DNA from: Sphingomonas pituitosa NBRC 102491
GTDB lineage: Bacteria > Pseudomonadota > Alphaproteobacteria > Sphingomonadales > Sphingomonadaceae
DNA: 64,000 bases
Direction: 5' to 3'
NCBI RefSeq assembly: GCF_001598435.1
Contig: NZ_BCYY01000022.1
Span: 22,066-86,065 of the forward strand
Shown: one piece after another, positions 52,690 through 61,732 of the stretch
Layout of the letters: every line of letters starts with the position of its first letter
Position numbering within the stretch: position 1 is the stretch's first letter
The notes under the pieces: generated by a model
Databases searched by the model: none
Seen by the model: the letters and a program-made list of their open reading frames with translations, nothing else
Told to the model about the DNA's origin: nothing
Translations under genes and position numbers: made by a program

Positions 52690-53673
52690 TCAGGCGGCCC
52701 TGGTCGCCTGATCCATAAGCGTCTTCGCCAGCGCGATCGCGTCGGCTTCCTTCCTCTTGCCCGCCTGCACCTCGTCGGCGATTTCGAGCAGCCGGCTGGC
52801 GATCACCGTGCCGGCCTGCGCCGCCTCGGTGATGCGGATGCCGCCCTTGGCGTTGGCGATGCGATCCCATTCGGCGCGGATCGCCGCCCAATAGCCCTTG
52901 GTCGCGCTCCAATAGGCATCCGCCGCCTTCACGTCATAGCCGTCGAAGCGGGTATAGCTGTTCAGCACATATTCCTGGACGACCGGCTGCAGCGTGCCGT
53001 CGATCACGCCCATCTTGGTATTGTCCTGCCAGTGGATCCAGCCGGTCGGGGTCGGCTGGTGGCGGTTAATGCCGAGATAGCGGTCATAGACGGGGCCGCG
53101 CACCGCATCGCGCCGGGCGAGCGGACGCCAGGTCCAGCCGGAACGCCAGCGCCGCACCCTGCCCTCGGTGGTCCACTGGCCCCAGCCGCCGTAGCGCGGG
53201 CTGTCATCGACCTGATAGACGGTCTGCGACCAGCGACCCCGGCGCATCGCCTCGGGCACCGCTTCCCATTTCCAGCTGTTCGGCCCGGCATAGACGAGGA
53301 CGCGGGCGGGCTCATAGTCCCAGTCCTGGCGCCAGTGCTTGATCACCATGGACTTGCCGCCCTGCGCCACCACCAGCAGGTGCTGGAGCACGATATGGCG
53401 GCCGGTGTCCTCGATCACCCGCACCACTTCGTTGCCGCCGGAGACCTTGGCCTCGATCGGCGTGTAATCGGCGCGCCAGGCAGTCGATTCCTGCATGTCA
53501 AAGCGCACCTTGTACGCCCCCGCCATGGCGAGGATGTCGCGCCGGTCGGCCTCGAACGATGCCTGTTCCTCGGCAGCGGTCCGTGGTTTCACCGGGCCGT
53601 CTGCGGCGGCGGGCAGCGCCGGCAGCGTCGCCAGCAGGCTCAGGGCAAGCAGCCCGATATGGTGGATCTTCAT
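52690..53673 (-). CDS. DUF6607 family exported protein
   Basis: A 327-residue protein with a clear signal peptide (LLALSLLATLPALPAAAD). The Trp/Tyr-rich body (KHWRQDWDYEP, YGGWGQWTTEGRVRRW) fits DUF6607, a periplasmic or surface family often beside TonB-dependent haem or iron receptors. Here it is just downstream of such a receptor on the same strand, 17 bp from it, so they likely form an operon. Role unknown. Ribosome site GAGGGG precedes the ATG. Confidence 0.82.
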   Translation of the reverse strand: MKIHHIGLLALSLLATLPALPAAADGPVKPRTAAEEQASFEADRRDILAMAGAYKVRFDMQESTAWRADYTPIEAKVSGGNEVVRVIEDTGRHIVLQHLLVVAQGGKSMVIKHWRQDWDYEPARVLVYAGPNSWKWEAVPEAMRRGRWSQTVYQVDDSPRYGGWGQWTTEGRVRRWRSGWTWRPLARRDAVRGPVYDRYLGINRHQPTPTGWIHWQDNTKMGVIDGTLQPVVQEYVLNSYTRFDGYDVKAADAYWSATKGYWAAIRAEWDRIANAKGGIRITEAAQAGTVIASRLLEIADEVQAGKRKEADAIALAKTLMDQATRAA

Positions 53674-53690
53674 GATGTCCCCTCCAATGC

Positions 53691-55892
53691 TCAGAAGCGG
53701 TAGCTGATCGAGACGCTGCCGTTGCGTCCCGGCTGGGTATAGGCGTCGGTGATCGTCGCGCTGGCGGCGAGGCCGCGCACGTCGTTCCACCAGGCATATT
53801 TCGTGTCGAGCAGGTTGAAGATGCCGGCGCGTAGCGTGAGCCCGTCCGTCACCCGCACGAAGGCGGTGGCGTCGACGATGGTGAAGGCATCCGGCCGGTA
53901 GCAGGCGGCGGTGCACACGGCCGTCGTGGCACTCAGCTCCTTGCGGGTGCTGTGCGTCACGGTCAGCTGGCCGCCGAACGCGCCGCCCGGCGCACGATAG
54001 CCGAGCCCGCCGACGATCTTCGCGGGATCGACCGTCGAGAGCGACGCCCGCGCGCCGTTGCGGATCACGTCACCATCGGCATAGGCGAAGGCGAGATTGG
54101 CGCTGAAGCCGCGGCCGAGCTTCGCGTCCACCCGGCCTTCGATGCCGTTCACCCGCGCCTCGTCGAGGTTGATGAACTGGTAGACCGCGGGGTTCGCGGG
54201 CGTGAATGCGCCGCCCACCACTTCCTGCGAGATGAAGTTGTCGTAATCCGCATGGAAGCCGGTCAGCTGCACGCGCACCCCGCCGCCGCCGAAGCGGATG
54301 CCGCCTTCCACGCTGCGGCTGGTCTCGGGCTTCAGGTTCGGATTGGGTTCGGAGCGATAGCCGAAGGCGAGGTTCTGGAAGAACTGGTTGACCTGGCTCG
54401 GCTCAGGCGCCTTGAAGCCCTGCGCATAGTTGGCGAACAGGCTCACGTCCGGGCTCAGCGCGAGCGTCGCGCCGATCTTGGGCGAGACGCGCGAGCCGCT
54501 CTGGCTGGCGGAATTGAACGCGGGCAGCGCCGCGTCCTTCTTCGGATCCAGCGCATAATGGTCGAAGCGCAGCGCCGGGAACAGCGTCACCGGCCCGAGA
54601 CTGATCTCGTCGGATACGAACACGCCCGCCAGCGTGAAGTCGGTGATCGGGAACGCGCGCGTCGGATAGGTCTCGCCGGCGGGCGGCACGGTGCCGTCGC
54701 GGAATCCCTCCTGCCGGGTACGGCTGGCATCGGCACCGATGATCAGCCGGTGGCGCAGCGCGCCGGTCTCATAGGCGAACATGATGTCGCCCGATCCGCC
54801 GAACACGCGGTTGTCGAAGGTATTCAGCCGGGTGCGATCGGCGAGCACAACGCGGTCCTCGGCGGAGAACTGGCGGTCCTCGGCCTGCTGCCAGTAGAGG
54901 CTGAGCCGCGTGCGCTGGATCGCGCCCTGCCCGGCCCAGGTCCAGTCGAACGCCGCACGCTTGCGCTTCGTCTTGTCGTTCGCCGTGGTGCCGGCGACGC
55001 TGGTGCTGACGCTGGTCAGCACGTTGCTGTCCATCCGGTTGTCGAGATATTCGCCGGTCAGCCGCAGCTTGTGGCCGGTGCCGGGTTCGTAGACGATGCG
55101 ACCCAGCACGGCGTTCGAATCGCCGTCCTGCGGATTAGGTTCGGTGCGCGCGGCACCGACGCCGCCCACGCTGCCCTTGTTGTCGAGCTCGGCGAAGTCG
55201 CGGCGGGTATAGGCGAGCATCGCCGACCAGGCGCCGCTGCGCCCTGCGAGGATGCCGGTCTCGCTCCATTCCTGGTCGGATGACTGGTAGCCGGCCCGCA
55301 CCAGCCCGCCCACGGACTTGCCGCCGGTCAGGAAGTCGCCCGGATCGGCGGTGGTGAAGCTGATCGCGCCCGCCAGGCCGTCGCTGCCATAGAGCGCCGA
55401 GGCCGGCCCGCGCAGGATCTCGACCGATTTGACGAGGCCGAGATCGACATAGTCGCCGCGCCCCACGCTCTGCGCGCCGAAGGTGAAGCCGTCGGGCACG
55501 CGCACGCCGTCCACCTGGATCAGTACGCGATTGCCGCCGATGCCGCGGACCACGAAACCCTCATTGCCCGCGCGACCGGTGGTACCCGATGCCGCGCCGA
55601 ACCGCGCCGGCTGCCGGGGCACGCTGATGCCGGGCTCGAAGCGCACCAGGTCCTTGATGTCGTTCACCAGCTGGTCCGCCATCTTCTCGTCGGTCACCAC
55701 GGTGACGGTGGCCGGCACCTTCTGCGTATCGGTGGCGATGCGCGTTGCCGTCACCGTGATCGTCGCAGGATCGGGCGTGCCCTCCTCGTTGGCGGCGAAG
55801 CGCGCCTGCTGCGCCTGGGCGAAAGCCGGCGCGGCAGATAGATAGGCGAACAGGCTCGCCGCCCCGGCCAGGCGGGCGATGGAATGGATCAC
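53691..55892 (-). CDS. TonB-dependent receptor, haem/haemoglobin type
   Basis: A 733-residue outer-membrane transporter. Signal peptide, then the plug domain (about 50-170; VRGIGGNRVLIQVDGVRVPDG), then a 22-strand barrel ending in the classical SVSISYRF. NPNLKPETS and FKAPEPSQ match the NPNL and FRAP-like boxes of haem receptors. GTG start 55892 was chosen for its AGGGGAG ribosome site. A Fur-like box overlaps the upstream region. Forms an operon with DUF6607 and is divergent from mntH. Confidence 0.9.
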   Translation of the reverse strand: MIHSIARLAGAASLFAYLSAAPAFAQAQQARFAANEEGTPDPATITVTATRIATDTQKVPATVTVVTDEKMADQLVNDIKDLVRFEPGISVPRQPARFGAASGTTGRAGNEGFVVRGIGGNRVLIQVDGVRVPDGFTFGAQSVGRGDYVDLGLVKSVEILRGPASALYGSDGLAGAISFTTADPGDFLTGGKSVGGLVRAGYQSSDQEWSETGILAGRSGAWSAMLAYTRRDFAELDNKGSVGGVGAARTEPNPQDGDSNAVLGRIVYEPGTGHKLRLTGEYLDNRMDSNVLTSVSTSVAGTTANDKTKRKRAAFDWTWAGQGAIQRTRLSLYWQQAEDRQFSAEDRVVLADRTRLNTFDNRVFGGSGDIMFAYETGALRHRLIIGADASRTRQEGFRDGTVPPAGETYPTRAFPITDFTLAGVFVSDEISLGPVTLFPALRFDHYALDPKKDAALPAFNSASQSGSRVSPKIGATLALSPDVSLFANYAQGFKAPEPSQVNQFFQNLAFGYRSEPNPNLKPETSRSVEGGIRFGGGGVRVQLTGFHADYDNFISQEVVGGAFTPANPAVYQFINLDEARVNGIEGRVDAKLGRGFSANLAFAYADGDVIRNGARASLSTVDPAKIVGGLGYRAPGGAFGGQLTVTHSTRKELSATTAVCTAACYRPDAFTIVDATAFVRVTDGLTLRAGIFNLLDTKYAWWNDVRGLAASATITDAYTQPGRNGSVSISYRF

Positions 55893-55915
55893 GAAGGCTC
55901 CCCTTACTTGCGATT

Positions 55916-55934
55916 GCAACTGATTCGCAGTTGC
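55916..55934. promoter_or_regulatory. Fur-like box between TonB receptor and mntH
   Basis: GCAACTGATTCGCAGTTGC: perfect 7-bp arms with an ATTCG centre. On the minus strand it reads GCAACTGCGAATCAGTTGC, close to Fur boxes built on GCGAATCA. It lies 24 bp upstream of the receptor GTG and 123 bp from the mntH ATG. Iron (or Mn, through Mur) repression of both divergent genes is a reasonable inference. Confidence 0.6.
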
Positions 55935-56056
55935 TATAACCCGAAAGAGGAGGACGTCAAACCCGTTCCGTAACGATCGCAGACGGCCGCATGGTTGCCG
56001 TCGCAGGAACCCGCCGCCACAAGGGCGGTTGCCTTCCCCGTGTCCGTGAGCCCGCC

Positions 56057-57373
56057 ATGTTTCGACTTCCCCGCACCGCCACCGCGCCCTTCTGCCCCTC
56101 GGAGGTGCGCGGCACGGTGATGGTGCCCGCCAACCTTCCGCCGCTTGCCAAGCTGCTGCGCTACATGGGGCCGGGGCTGCTGGTCTCGGTCGGCTATATC
56201 GACCCGGGTAACTGGGCGACCGACATCGAGGCGGGTTCGCGCTACGGCTATGGGCTCCTGTTCGTCATTCTGGCGTCCAGCGCGGCGGCGATGCTGCTGC
56301 AATCCCTCTGCGCGCGGCTGGGCATCGCGACGGGCCGCGACCTCGCCCGGCTGGTGCGCGACCGCTATTCGCCGGGCGTCGCCAGGACCTTGTGGGTGTT
56401 CGCCGAACTGGCGATCATCGCCACCGATGTCGCCGAGGTACTGGGCAGCGCGCTCGCCTTCCAGCTGCTGCTCGGCATTCCCTTGTGGATCGGCGTGCTG
56501 ATCACCGCGCTGGACGTGGTGATCGTGCTGAGCCTCAAGGGTCAGGGCTTCCGCCAGATGGAAGCGATCATGCTGGGGCTGGTCGGCACGGTCGCGGCCT
56601 GTTTCGTGGTGCAGCTGTTCCTTTCGCCCCCGGACGGCGCGGCGGTGCTGGCCGGCATGGTGCCCGATCCGGCGCGCCTGGCAGACCCGCACGCGCTCTA
56701 CCTGGCCATCGGCATTCTCGGCGCGACGGTGATGCCGCACAATCTCTACCTGCACAGTTCGGTCGTGCAGACCCGCGTGTCGCGCACCGACGAAAGCGGC
56801 CTGAAGGAAGCGGTGCGCTATGCCCAGATCGACATCATCGCCGCCCTGCTCGCCGCCACCTTCGTCAACGCCGCGATCCTGATCGTCGCGGCTTCCGCCT
56901 TCCACGCCAACGGCAACACCGGCGTGCGCGAGATCGAGGACGCCTACCGCCTCCTCGTTCCCGCCACCGGCGCCGCGATCGCCGCACCCCTGTTCGGCAT
57001 CGCACTGCTCGCCTCGGGGCAGAGCGCCACCTTCACCGGCACGATCGCGGGGCAGGTGATCCTGGAGGGGTTTCTCGACCTCAAGATCCCCTGCTGGGTG
57101 CGACGGCTGATCACGCGTGGCCTTGCGCTGATCCCCGCGCTGGTCGGCGTGCTGCTGCTCGGCGACGGCGCGGTCGGCCGGCTGCTGGTGCTGACGCAGG
57201 TGGTGCTGTCCGCCGGCCTGCCCTTCGCGATGGCGCCGCTGCTGCTGCTCACCGCCGATCGCACGCTGATGGGCCGCTTCGCCAGCCCCCGCTGGCTGCA
57301 GCTGGTCGGCTGGCTATTGTTCGCAGGCATCACCGCTGCGAACCTCTGGCTCGTTTCGAGCCTGTTCGCGTGA
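56057..57373 (+). CDS. mntH: Nramp-family divalent metal transporter (MntH)
   Basis: A 438-residue transporter with 11 predicted membrane segments. Metal-binding motifs are present: DPGN in GYIDPGNWATD and MPHN in TVMPHNLYLHS. It imports Mn2+ or Fe2+ with protons. Start 56057 gives the usual length; a longer in-frame start at 55991 adds a non-conserved leader. It is divergent from the iron receptor operon. Confidence 0.93.
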   Translation: MFRLPRTATAPFCPSEVRGTVMVPANLPPLAKLLRYMGPGLLVSVGYIDPGNWATDIEAGSRYGYGLLFVILASSAAAMLLQSLCARLGIATGRDLARLVRDRYSPGVARTLWVFAELAIIATDVAEVLGSALAFQLLLGIPLWIGVLITALDVVIVLSLKGQGFRQMEAIMLGLVGTVAACFVVQLFLSPPDGAAVLAGMVPDPARLADPHALYLAIGILGATVMPHNLYLHSSVVQTRVSRTDESGLKEAVRYAQIDIIAALLAATFVNAAILIVAASAFHANGNTGVREIEDAYRLLVPATGAAIAAPLFGIALLASGQSATFTGTIAGQVILEGFLDLKIPCWVRRLITRGLALIPALVGVLLLGDGAVGRLLVLTQVVLSAGLPFAMAPLLLLTADRTLMGRFASPRWLQLVGWLLFAGITAANLWLVSSLFA

Positions 57374-57422
57374 TGCGCGCCCGCTCGACGGGCCGTTCCG
57401 GCAGCGCTACAGAGCGCCGGTC

Positions 57423-58448
57423 ATGAAACGTCCCCAGCTTTCCGTCGTCGTCCCGTGCTACAACGAAGAAGCATGCCTCGACATGCTCCACGCCCGCGTC
57501 AGCGCCGCCGCGCGCGCTGCGGTGGGCGAGTCGTACGAGATCGTGTTCGTCAACGACGGCTCGCGCGACCGCAGCTGGGACGTGATGCAGCGCCTGTCCG
57601 CTGCCGATCCGCACCTCGTCGCGATCAACCTCTCGCGCAACCACGGCCACCAGCTCGCGCTCACCGCCGGGCTCGACCTGTGCGCCGGCGAGCAGATTCT
57701 GATCATCGACGCCGATCTGCAGGACCCGCCCGAGCTGCTGACCGAGATGCGCGCCACCATGGCCGCGCAGGGCGCCGACGTGGTCTATGCCGTCCGCCGC
57801 AAGCGCGAGGGTGAGAGCCTGTTCAAGAAGGCGACGGCGGCGGTGTTCTACCGCATGCTGGATCGCATCACCGACACGCCGATCCCGCTCGATACCGGCG
57901 ACTTCCGCCTGATGAGCCGGCGTGCGCTCGACGCGCTGCTGTCGCTGCCCGAACAGGCGCGCTTCATCCGCGGCATGGTCGCGTGGATCGGCTTCCGCCA
58001 GGTGCCGTTCGTCTACGACCGGCACGAGCGCCATGCCGGCGAGACCAAATATCCGCTGGGCAAGATGATCCGTTTCGCGCTCGACGCGATCACCGGCTTC
58101 TCGACCGCCCCCTTGCGCTTCGCCAGCCATGTCGGGCTGCTGCTGACGGCAGCGTCGGTGCTCCTGATCCTCTACATCCTGATCGCGTGGGCGATGGGCC
58201 ACGCGATCCAGGGCTGGACCTCGACGATGCTGGTCGTCGTCGTGATCGGCGCGGTGCAGATGTTCGTGCTGGGGATGATCGGCGAATATCTCGGCCGGCT
58301 GTACGTCGAGTCGAAGCGGCGGCCGCTCTACCTGATCGCCGATGTGGCCGGCCCCGTGCAGGGCCATGCCTCGCTCGGCTATCGCCACCAGGATTCGGGC
58401 GCGGTCAGCGTCTCGCCCCAGGCCCGCCACAACGACGCGGCGGAGTGA
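57423..58448 (+). CDS. DPM1/GtrB-like family 2 glycosyltransferase
   Basis: A 341-residue GT2 enzyme. Catalytic domain 1-225 with FVNDGSRDRSW, the DAD-type metal motif in IIDADLQDP, and acceptor-side TGDFRLMSRRA. Two membrane helices (about 235-260, 275-300) follow. Such enzymes transfer a sugar to undecaprenyl phosphate on the cytoplasmic side. With GtrA and the large membrane protein nearby it forms a Gtr-like system. Starts 49 bp after mntH. Confidence 0.9.
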   Translation: MKRPQLSVVVPCYNEEACLDMLHARVSAAARAAVGESYEIVFVNDGSRDRSWDVMQRLSAADPHLVAINLSRNHGHQLALTAGLDLCAGEQILIIDADLQDPPELLTEMRATMAAQGADVVYAVRRKREGESLFKKATAAVFYRMLDRITDTPIPLDTGDFRLMSRRALDALLSLPEQARFIRGMVAWIGFRQVPFVYDRHERHAGETKYPLGKMIRFALDAITGFSTAPLRFASHVGLLLTAASVLLILYILIAWAMGHAIQGWTSTMLVVVVIGAVQMFVLGMIGEYLGRLYVESKRRPLYLIADVAGPVQGHASLGYRHQDSGAVSVSPQARHNDAAE

Positions 58449-58501
58449 GTTTCTTCTAGATCCTCCCCTGTCTAGGCAGTCGCCTACGGCCAAACTACCG
58501 C

Positions 58502-58596
58502 GTCATCCCCGCGAAGGCGGGGATCCATTGGCGCTGATGCCGAACTTCTTTCCCCGAACGCACAGGCGAATGGATTCCCGCCTTCGCGGGAATGAC
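58502..58596. repeat. REPIN-like element 5
   Basis: 95 bp between the GT2 and methyltransferase genes. Arms 58502-58528 and 58570-58596 match element 4 in sequence and spacing. Degenerate CCTCCCC-type palindromes lie on either side (about 58460 and 58650). Confidence 0.9.
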
Positions 58597-58663
58597 GATG
58601 GTTGTTGAGGCGTCGACACCCCTCCGTCGCGCTTCGCGCGCCACCTCTCCGTACAGGGAGGAT

Positions 58664-59395
58664 TTACCCCTTCGGCTCGGCGATCACGATGATCGACAGC
58701 CCCGGCGGCATCGGCAGGCGACCGAGCAGGTGCCGCTCCAGCCCGAAGATCGTCTCGAACGCCTTGTTGAGCAGCGCCGGCGGCGGCGAATCGTCGCTGT
58801 CGTCCTTGCCCATCAGCTTGCCGGCGAAGCGCGCGGCGACCGCCACCGGGAACAGCAGCGAGTTGAACCAGCGCAGCTTGCGCCACTTGAGCCCGGCCTT
58901 TTCCAGCGCCGCGAGCAGCGTGCCCTTGGAATAGCGGCGCTTGTGATGGTTCACCGTATCGTGGGCGCTCCACATCCACTGGTGCGCGGGCACGGTGATC
59001 AGGATCTTGCCGCCGGGCTTCAGCACCCGCGCCATCGCCTTGAGCGCGCCGACATCGTCGTCGATATGCTCGACCACGTCGAGCACCGCGATGAGGTCGT
59101 AGCTGCCGGGCTCGACCCCCGTCAGGTCGGGCAGCGGGGACGAACCGACCGGCTTGCCCAGCCGCTCGCTGGCGATGGCGGCGGCCGCGGGATCGATCTC
59201 GATGGCATCGACCTCGCCGAACGCGCCGAGCATCGGCAGGTTGTGCCCGGTGCCGCAGCCGATCTCGAGGATCCTGGCGTCCTTCGGCACCGCGCCGTAG
59301 CGGGCGAGATAATCGGCGAGGATGTCGCGGCGAGCGCGGTACCACCAATGGGTGGAATCATGCGCCGCCATGCGGTCGTAAACGATACGGTCCAT
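58664..59395 (-). CDS. Class I SAM-dependent methyltransferase
   Basis: A 243-residue methyltransferase. Motif I is ILEIGCGTGHNLPML; the acidic ribose-binding residue is in DAIEIDP; motif IV is DLIAVLDVVEHIDDD. The HHKRRYSKGTLLAAL segment is common to sugar or lipid-linked methyltransferases. A single base separates its ATG from the GtrA stop, so the two are coupled. Substrate unknown; a role in modifying the cassette's glycan or lipid carrier is inference. Confidence 0.88.
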   Translation of the reverse strand: MDRIVYDRMAAHDSTHWWYRARRDILADYLARYGAVPKDARILEIGCGTGHNLPMLGAFGEVDAIEIDPAAAAIASERLGKPVGSSPLPDLTGVEPGSYDLIAVLDVVEHIDDDVGALKAMARVLKPGGKILITVPAHQWMWSAHDTVNHHKRRYSKGTLLAALEKAGLKWRKLRWFNSLLFPVAVAARFAGKLMGKDDSDDSPPPALLNKAFETIFGLERHLLGRLPMPPGLSIIVIAEPKG

Positions 59396-59396
59396 T

Positions 59397-59816
59397 TCAG
59401 CCGAAAACCCACAAGCGATTGAGTGCAAAGGTTGCAAACGGCGTGACGAGCACCGCCGGCACCAGCGGCCACCAGGTGGGCCCATGGACCCAGGGGCCGG
59501 TCAGCAACCAGGTGAAGCCGGCGTTGAGCAGCATGCCCGTCGCCTGCACGACGAAAAATTTGAGCTTCAGCGCCGCATTCTCCTCGACGCCATGGCCCTG
59601 GAAGCTCCAGCGGCTGTGCAGGAAATAGCCGAAGACCACCGCGACCAGAAAGCCCGCCACCGAAGCCGCCACCGGATGGATGACATAGGTGGCGAGCGGC
59701 CAGTAGACGGCGGCATAGACCACCGTCGAAAGCCCGCCGACGATCACGAAGCGGATCAGCTGGCCCAGCACGCCGCTGGCGCGCAAAGCCTCCACTCGTT
59801 GCAATACTGCCGTCAT
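59397..59816 (-). CDS. GtrA-family membrane protein
   Basis: A 139-residue protein with four membrane helices. IRFVIVGGLSTVVYAAVYW and the mid-protein FGYFLHSRWSFQG are GtrA signatures. GtrA-like proteins are thought to flip polyprenyl-linked sugars. It is upstream of the methyltransferase on the same strand and divergent from the large membrane protein at 59877, 60 bp away. Confidence 0.9.
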   Translation of the reverse strand: MTAVLQRVEALRASGVLGQLIRFVIVGGLSTVVYAAVYWPLATYVIHPVAASVAGFLVAVVFGYFLHSRWSFQGHGVEENAALKLKFFVVQATGMLLNAGFTWLLTGPWVHGPTWWPLVPAVLVTPFATFALNRLWVFG

Positions 59817-59876
59817 CTCGCTTGCCCTCCGACCGGCGCTCGCCCTAATGCGCTGCAGCATCCGAGGAAAGCGATT

Positions 59877-61682
59877 TTGACGCCCAACATCCAGCGGCTT
59901 TTCCGCCTTCGAGACGAATTCGACCGCCACTGGCTGCTCTGGACGCTGGTCGCCTGGGCGTGCGTGACGGTTTGGTACCTCGTCCAGCGCCAGGCCAACA
60001 TCTATTGGCTGACCCTCGGCGACACCGACGACAACATGCGGCTGATGCAGGTGCGCGCGCTGCTCGCGGGGCAAGGCTGGTACGATCTGCGCCAGTACCG
60101 GATGGATCCGGCGCTGGGCGGGTTCGACATCCACTGGTCGCGGATCGTCGACCTGCCGATCGCCGGGCTGATCCTGCTGCTCAAGCCGTTCGTCGGCATG
60201 GCCACTGCGGAGAAATGGGCGTGCGGCATCGCGCCGCTGCTGCCGCTGTCGATCACGATGACCGGTCTTGCACTCACCGTGCGGCGGCTGGTTTCGCATT
60301 TCGCCTGGCCGATCGCGCTGGTGCTGCTGATCGCCGCCTGCACCACGACGCTGCCGATGTACGCGCCGCTGCGCATCGACCATCATGGCTGGCAGCTCGC
60401 CGCGCTGGCGATGACCGTCGCCGGGATCGCCGACCCCAGGGGCGCCCGGGGCGGCGCGACCGTTGGGCTGGCCAGCGCCTTCTCGCTGTCGATCGGGCTG
60501 GAGTTGCTCCCCTTCTGCGCGATGGCGGGCGCGATCCTCGCGCTGCGCTGGGTTTGGGACGCGGCCGAGCGGCCCCGGCTGATGGTCTACGGCCTCACGC
60601 TGGGCGGCGGCTCGGCGATCGGCTTCGCCGCCTTCGCGTCGTACGCCAACCAGGCGATGCGCTGCGACGCGCTGACGCCGGTGTGGCTGAGCGTGCTGGT
60701 CGCCGCCGGTGCGCTGGTGGTCGCGCTGACGCTGCTCAATCCGGCGTCGCGCTGGATCCGGCTGGGGCTCGCGATCGTCGCAGGCGGACTGATCGTCGCG
60801 GGCTTCGTCCATTTCTTCCCGCAATGCCTCGGCCGGCCCGAGCAGGTCTCCGACGAGCTCTACCACACCTGGCTGTCCAACGTCCGCGAGGCGCGGCCGA
60901 TCTACCGCCATCCCGCCGACGTCGCGATCCCAGTGGCGATCGTGGCGGGGCTGGGCCTGCTCGGTGCGCTGCTCGCGGTGTGGAACGCGCGGCGCAGCCC
61001 GAAGCTGGTCGGCTGGGTCGCGGTCGCGCTGTTCACCGCCTTCGCCGCCGCGATGCTGCTGTGGCAGATGCGCGCGGCGCCCGGCGCGCAGCTGCTCGCG
61101 GTGCCCGGCATCACGGCCTTGATCTGGATCCTCGTGCCCCTGATCGTCCGGCGCGGGCCGCTGTGGCTGCGCATCGGCGTGGCGGTGCTCGCCTTCGTCG
61201 GCGTCGGCGTGCTCGCCAGCGGCGTGAAGATGCCCTGGGCGACCAAGACCGCCTCCAGGCCCGGCAGCGACAAGGTACGCCAGGCGAACATCGCCTGCAC
61301 CCGCACCTCGCAGCTGCGCACGCTCGACGCGATCCCGGCCGCGACGATGTTCACCCAGGTCGATCTCGGGCCGCGGCTGATCGTGGTGACCCACCACAAC
61401 GCCGTCGCCGGGCCCTATCACCGCAACGGCCAGGCGATCCTCGACGTCCACCACGCCTTCACCGGCACGGCGGACGGCTTCCGTGCCATCGCCGCGCGGC
61501 ACCAGGCGGCCTATCTGCTGCTCTGCCCCAACATGGCCGAGACAACCGTGTACCGTTCGCACAACCCGGTGGGCTTCTACGCGCAGCTCGCCAGGGGCCG
61601 GGTGCCGGACTGGCTGGAGCCGGTCGCGCTGCCCGACGGCTCGCCCTACAAGCTCTGGAAGATACGGTACCAGGGGCAGTAA
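59877..61682 (+). CDS. Multi-span membrane protein, probable GT-C glycosyltransferase
   Basis: A 601-residue integral membrane protein with about 12 hydrophobic segments. After the first membrane helix it has GDTDDNMRLMQVRALL followed by GFDIHWSRIVDLPIAG, an acidic loop of the kind that forms the active site of GT-C enzymes such as oligosaccharyl and mannosyl transferases. The C-terminal 130 residues are soluble. The start is a TTG with a GAGGAAA ribosome site; no in-frame ATG is nearby. It likely uses the polyprenyl-sugar made by the GT2 and flipped by GtrA. Confidence 0.7.
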   Translation: MTPNIQRLFRLRDEFDRHWLLWTLVAWACVTVWYLVQRQANIYWLTLGDTDDNMRLMQVRALLAGQGWYDLRQYRMDPALGGFDIHWSRIVDLPIAGLILLLKPFVGMATAEKWACGIAPLLPLSITMTGLALTVRRLVSHFAWPIALVLLIAACTTTLPMYAPLRIDHHGWQLAALAMTVAGIADPRGARGGATVGLASAFSLSIGLELLPFCAMAGAILALRWVWDAAERPRLMVYGLTLGGGSAIGFAAFASYANQAMRCDALTPVWLSVLVAAGALVVALTLLNPASRWIRLGLAIVAGGLIVAGFVHFFPQCLGRPEQVSDELYHTWLSNVREARPIYRHPADVAIPVAIVAGLGLLGALLAVWNARRSPKLVGWVAVALFTAFAAAMLLWQMRAAPGAQLLAVPGITALIWILVPLIVRRGPLWLRIGVAVLAFVGVGVLASGVKMPWATKTASRPGSDKVRQANIACTRTSQLRTLDAIPAATMFTQVDLGPRLIVVTHHNAVAGPYHRNGQAILDVHHAFTGTADGFRAIAARHQAAYLLLCPNMAETTVYRSHNPVGFYAQLARGRVPDWLEPVALPDGSPYKLWKIRYQGQ

Positions 61683-61732
61683 CCCGCCGGGCGGATGGAC
61701 GGACGGGGGGCTGCCCGGCTACAGCGCCTCCC

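Noticed and set aside
59397..61562. 721-codon minus-strand frame covering the GT-C-like gene
   Set aside because: Only its last 140 codons (59397-59816, GtrA) are real; the rest is the antisense of the membrane protein gene.
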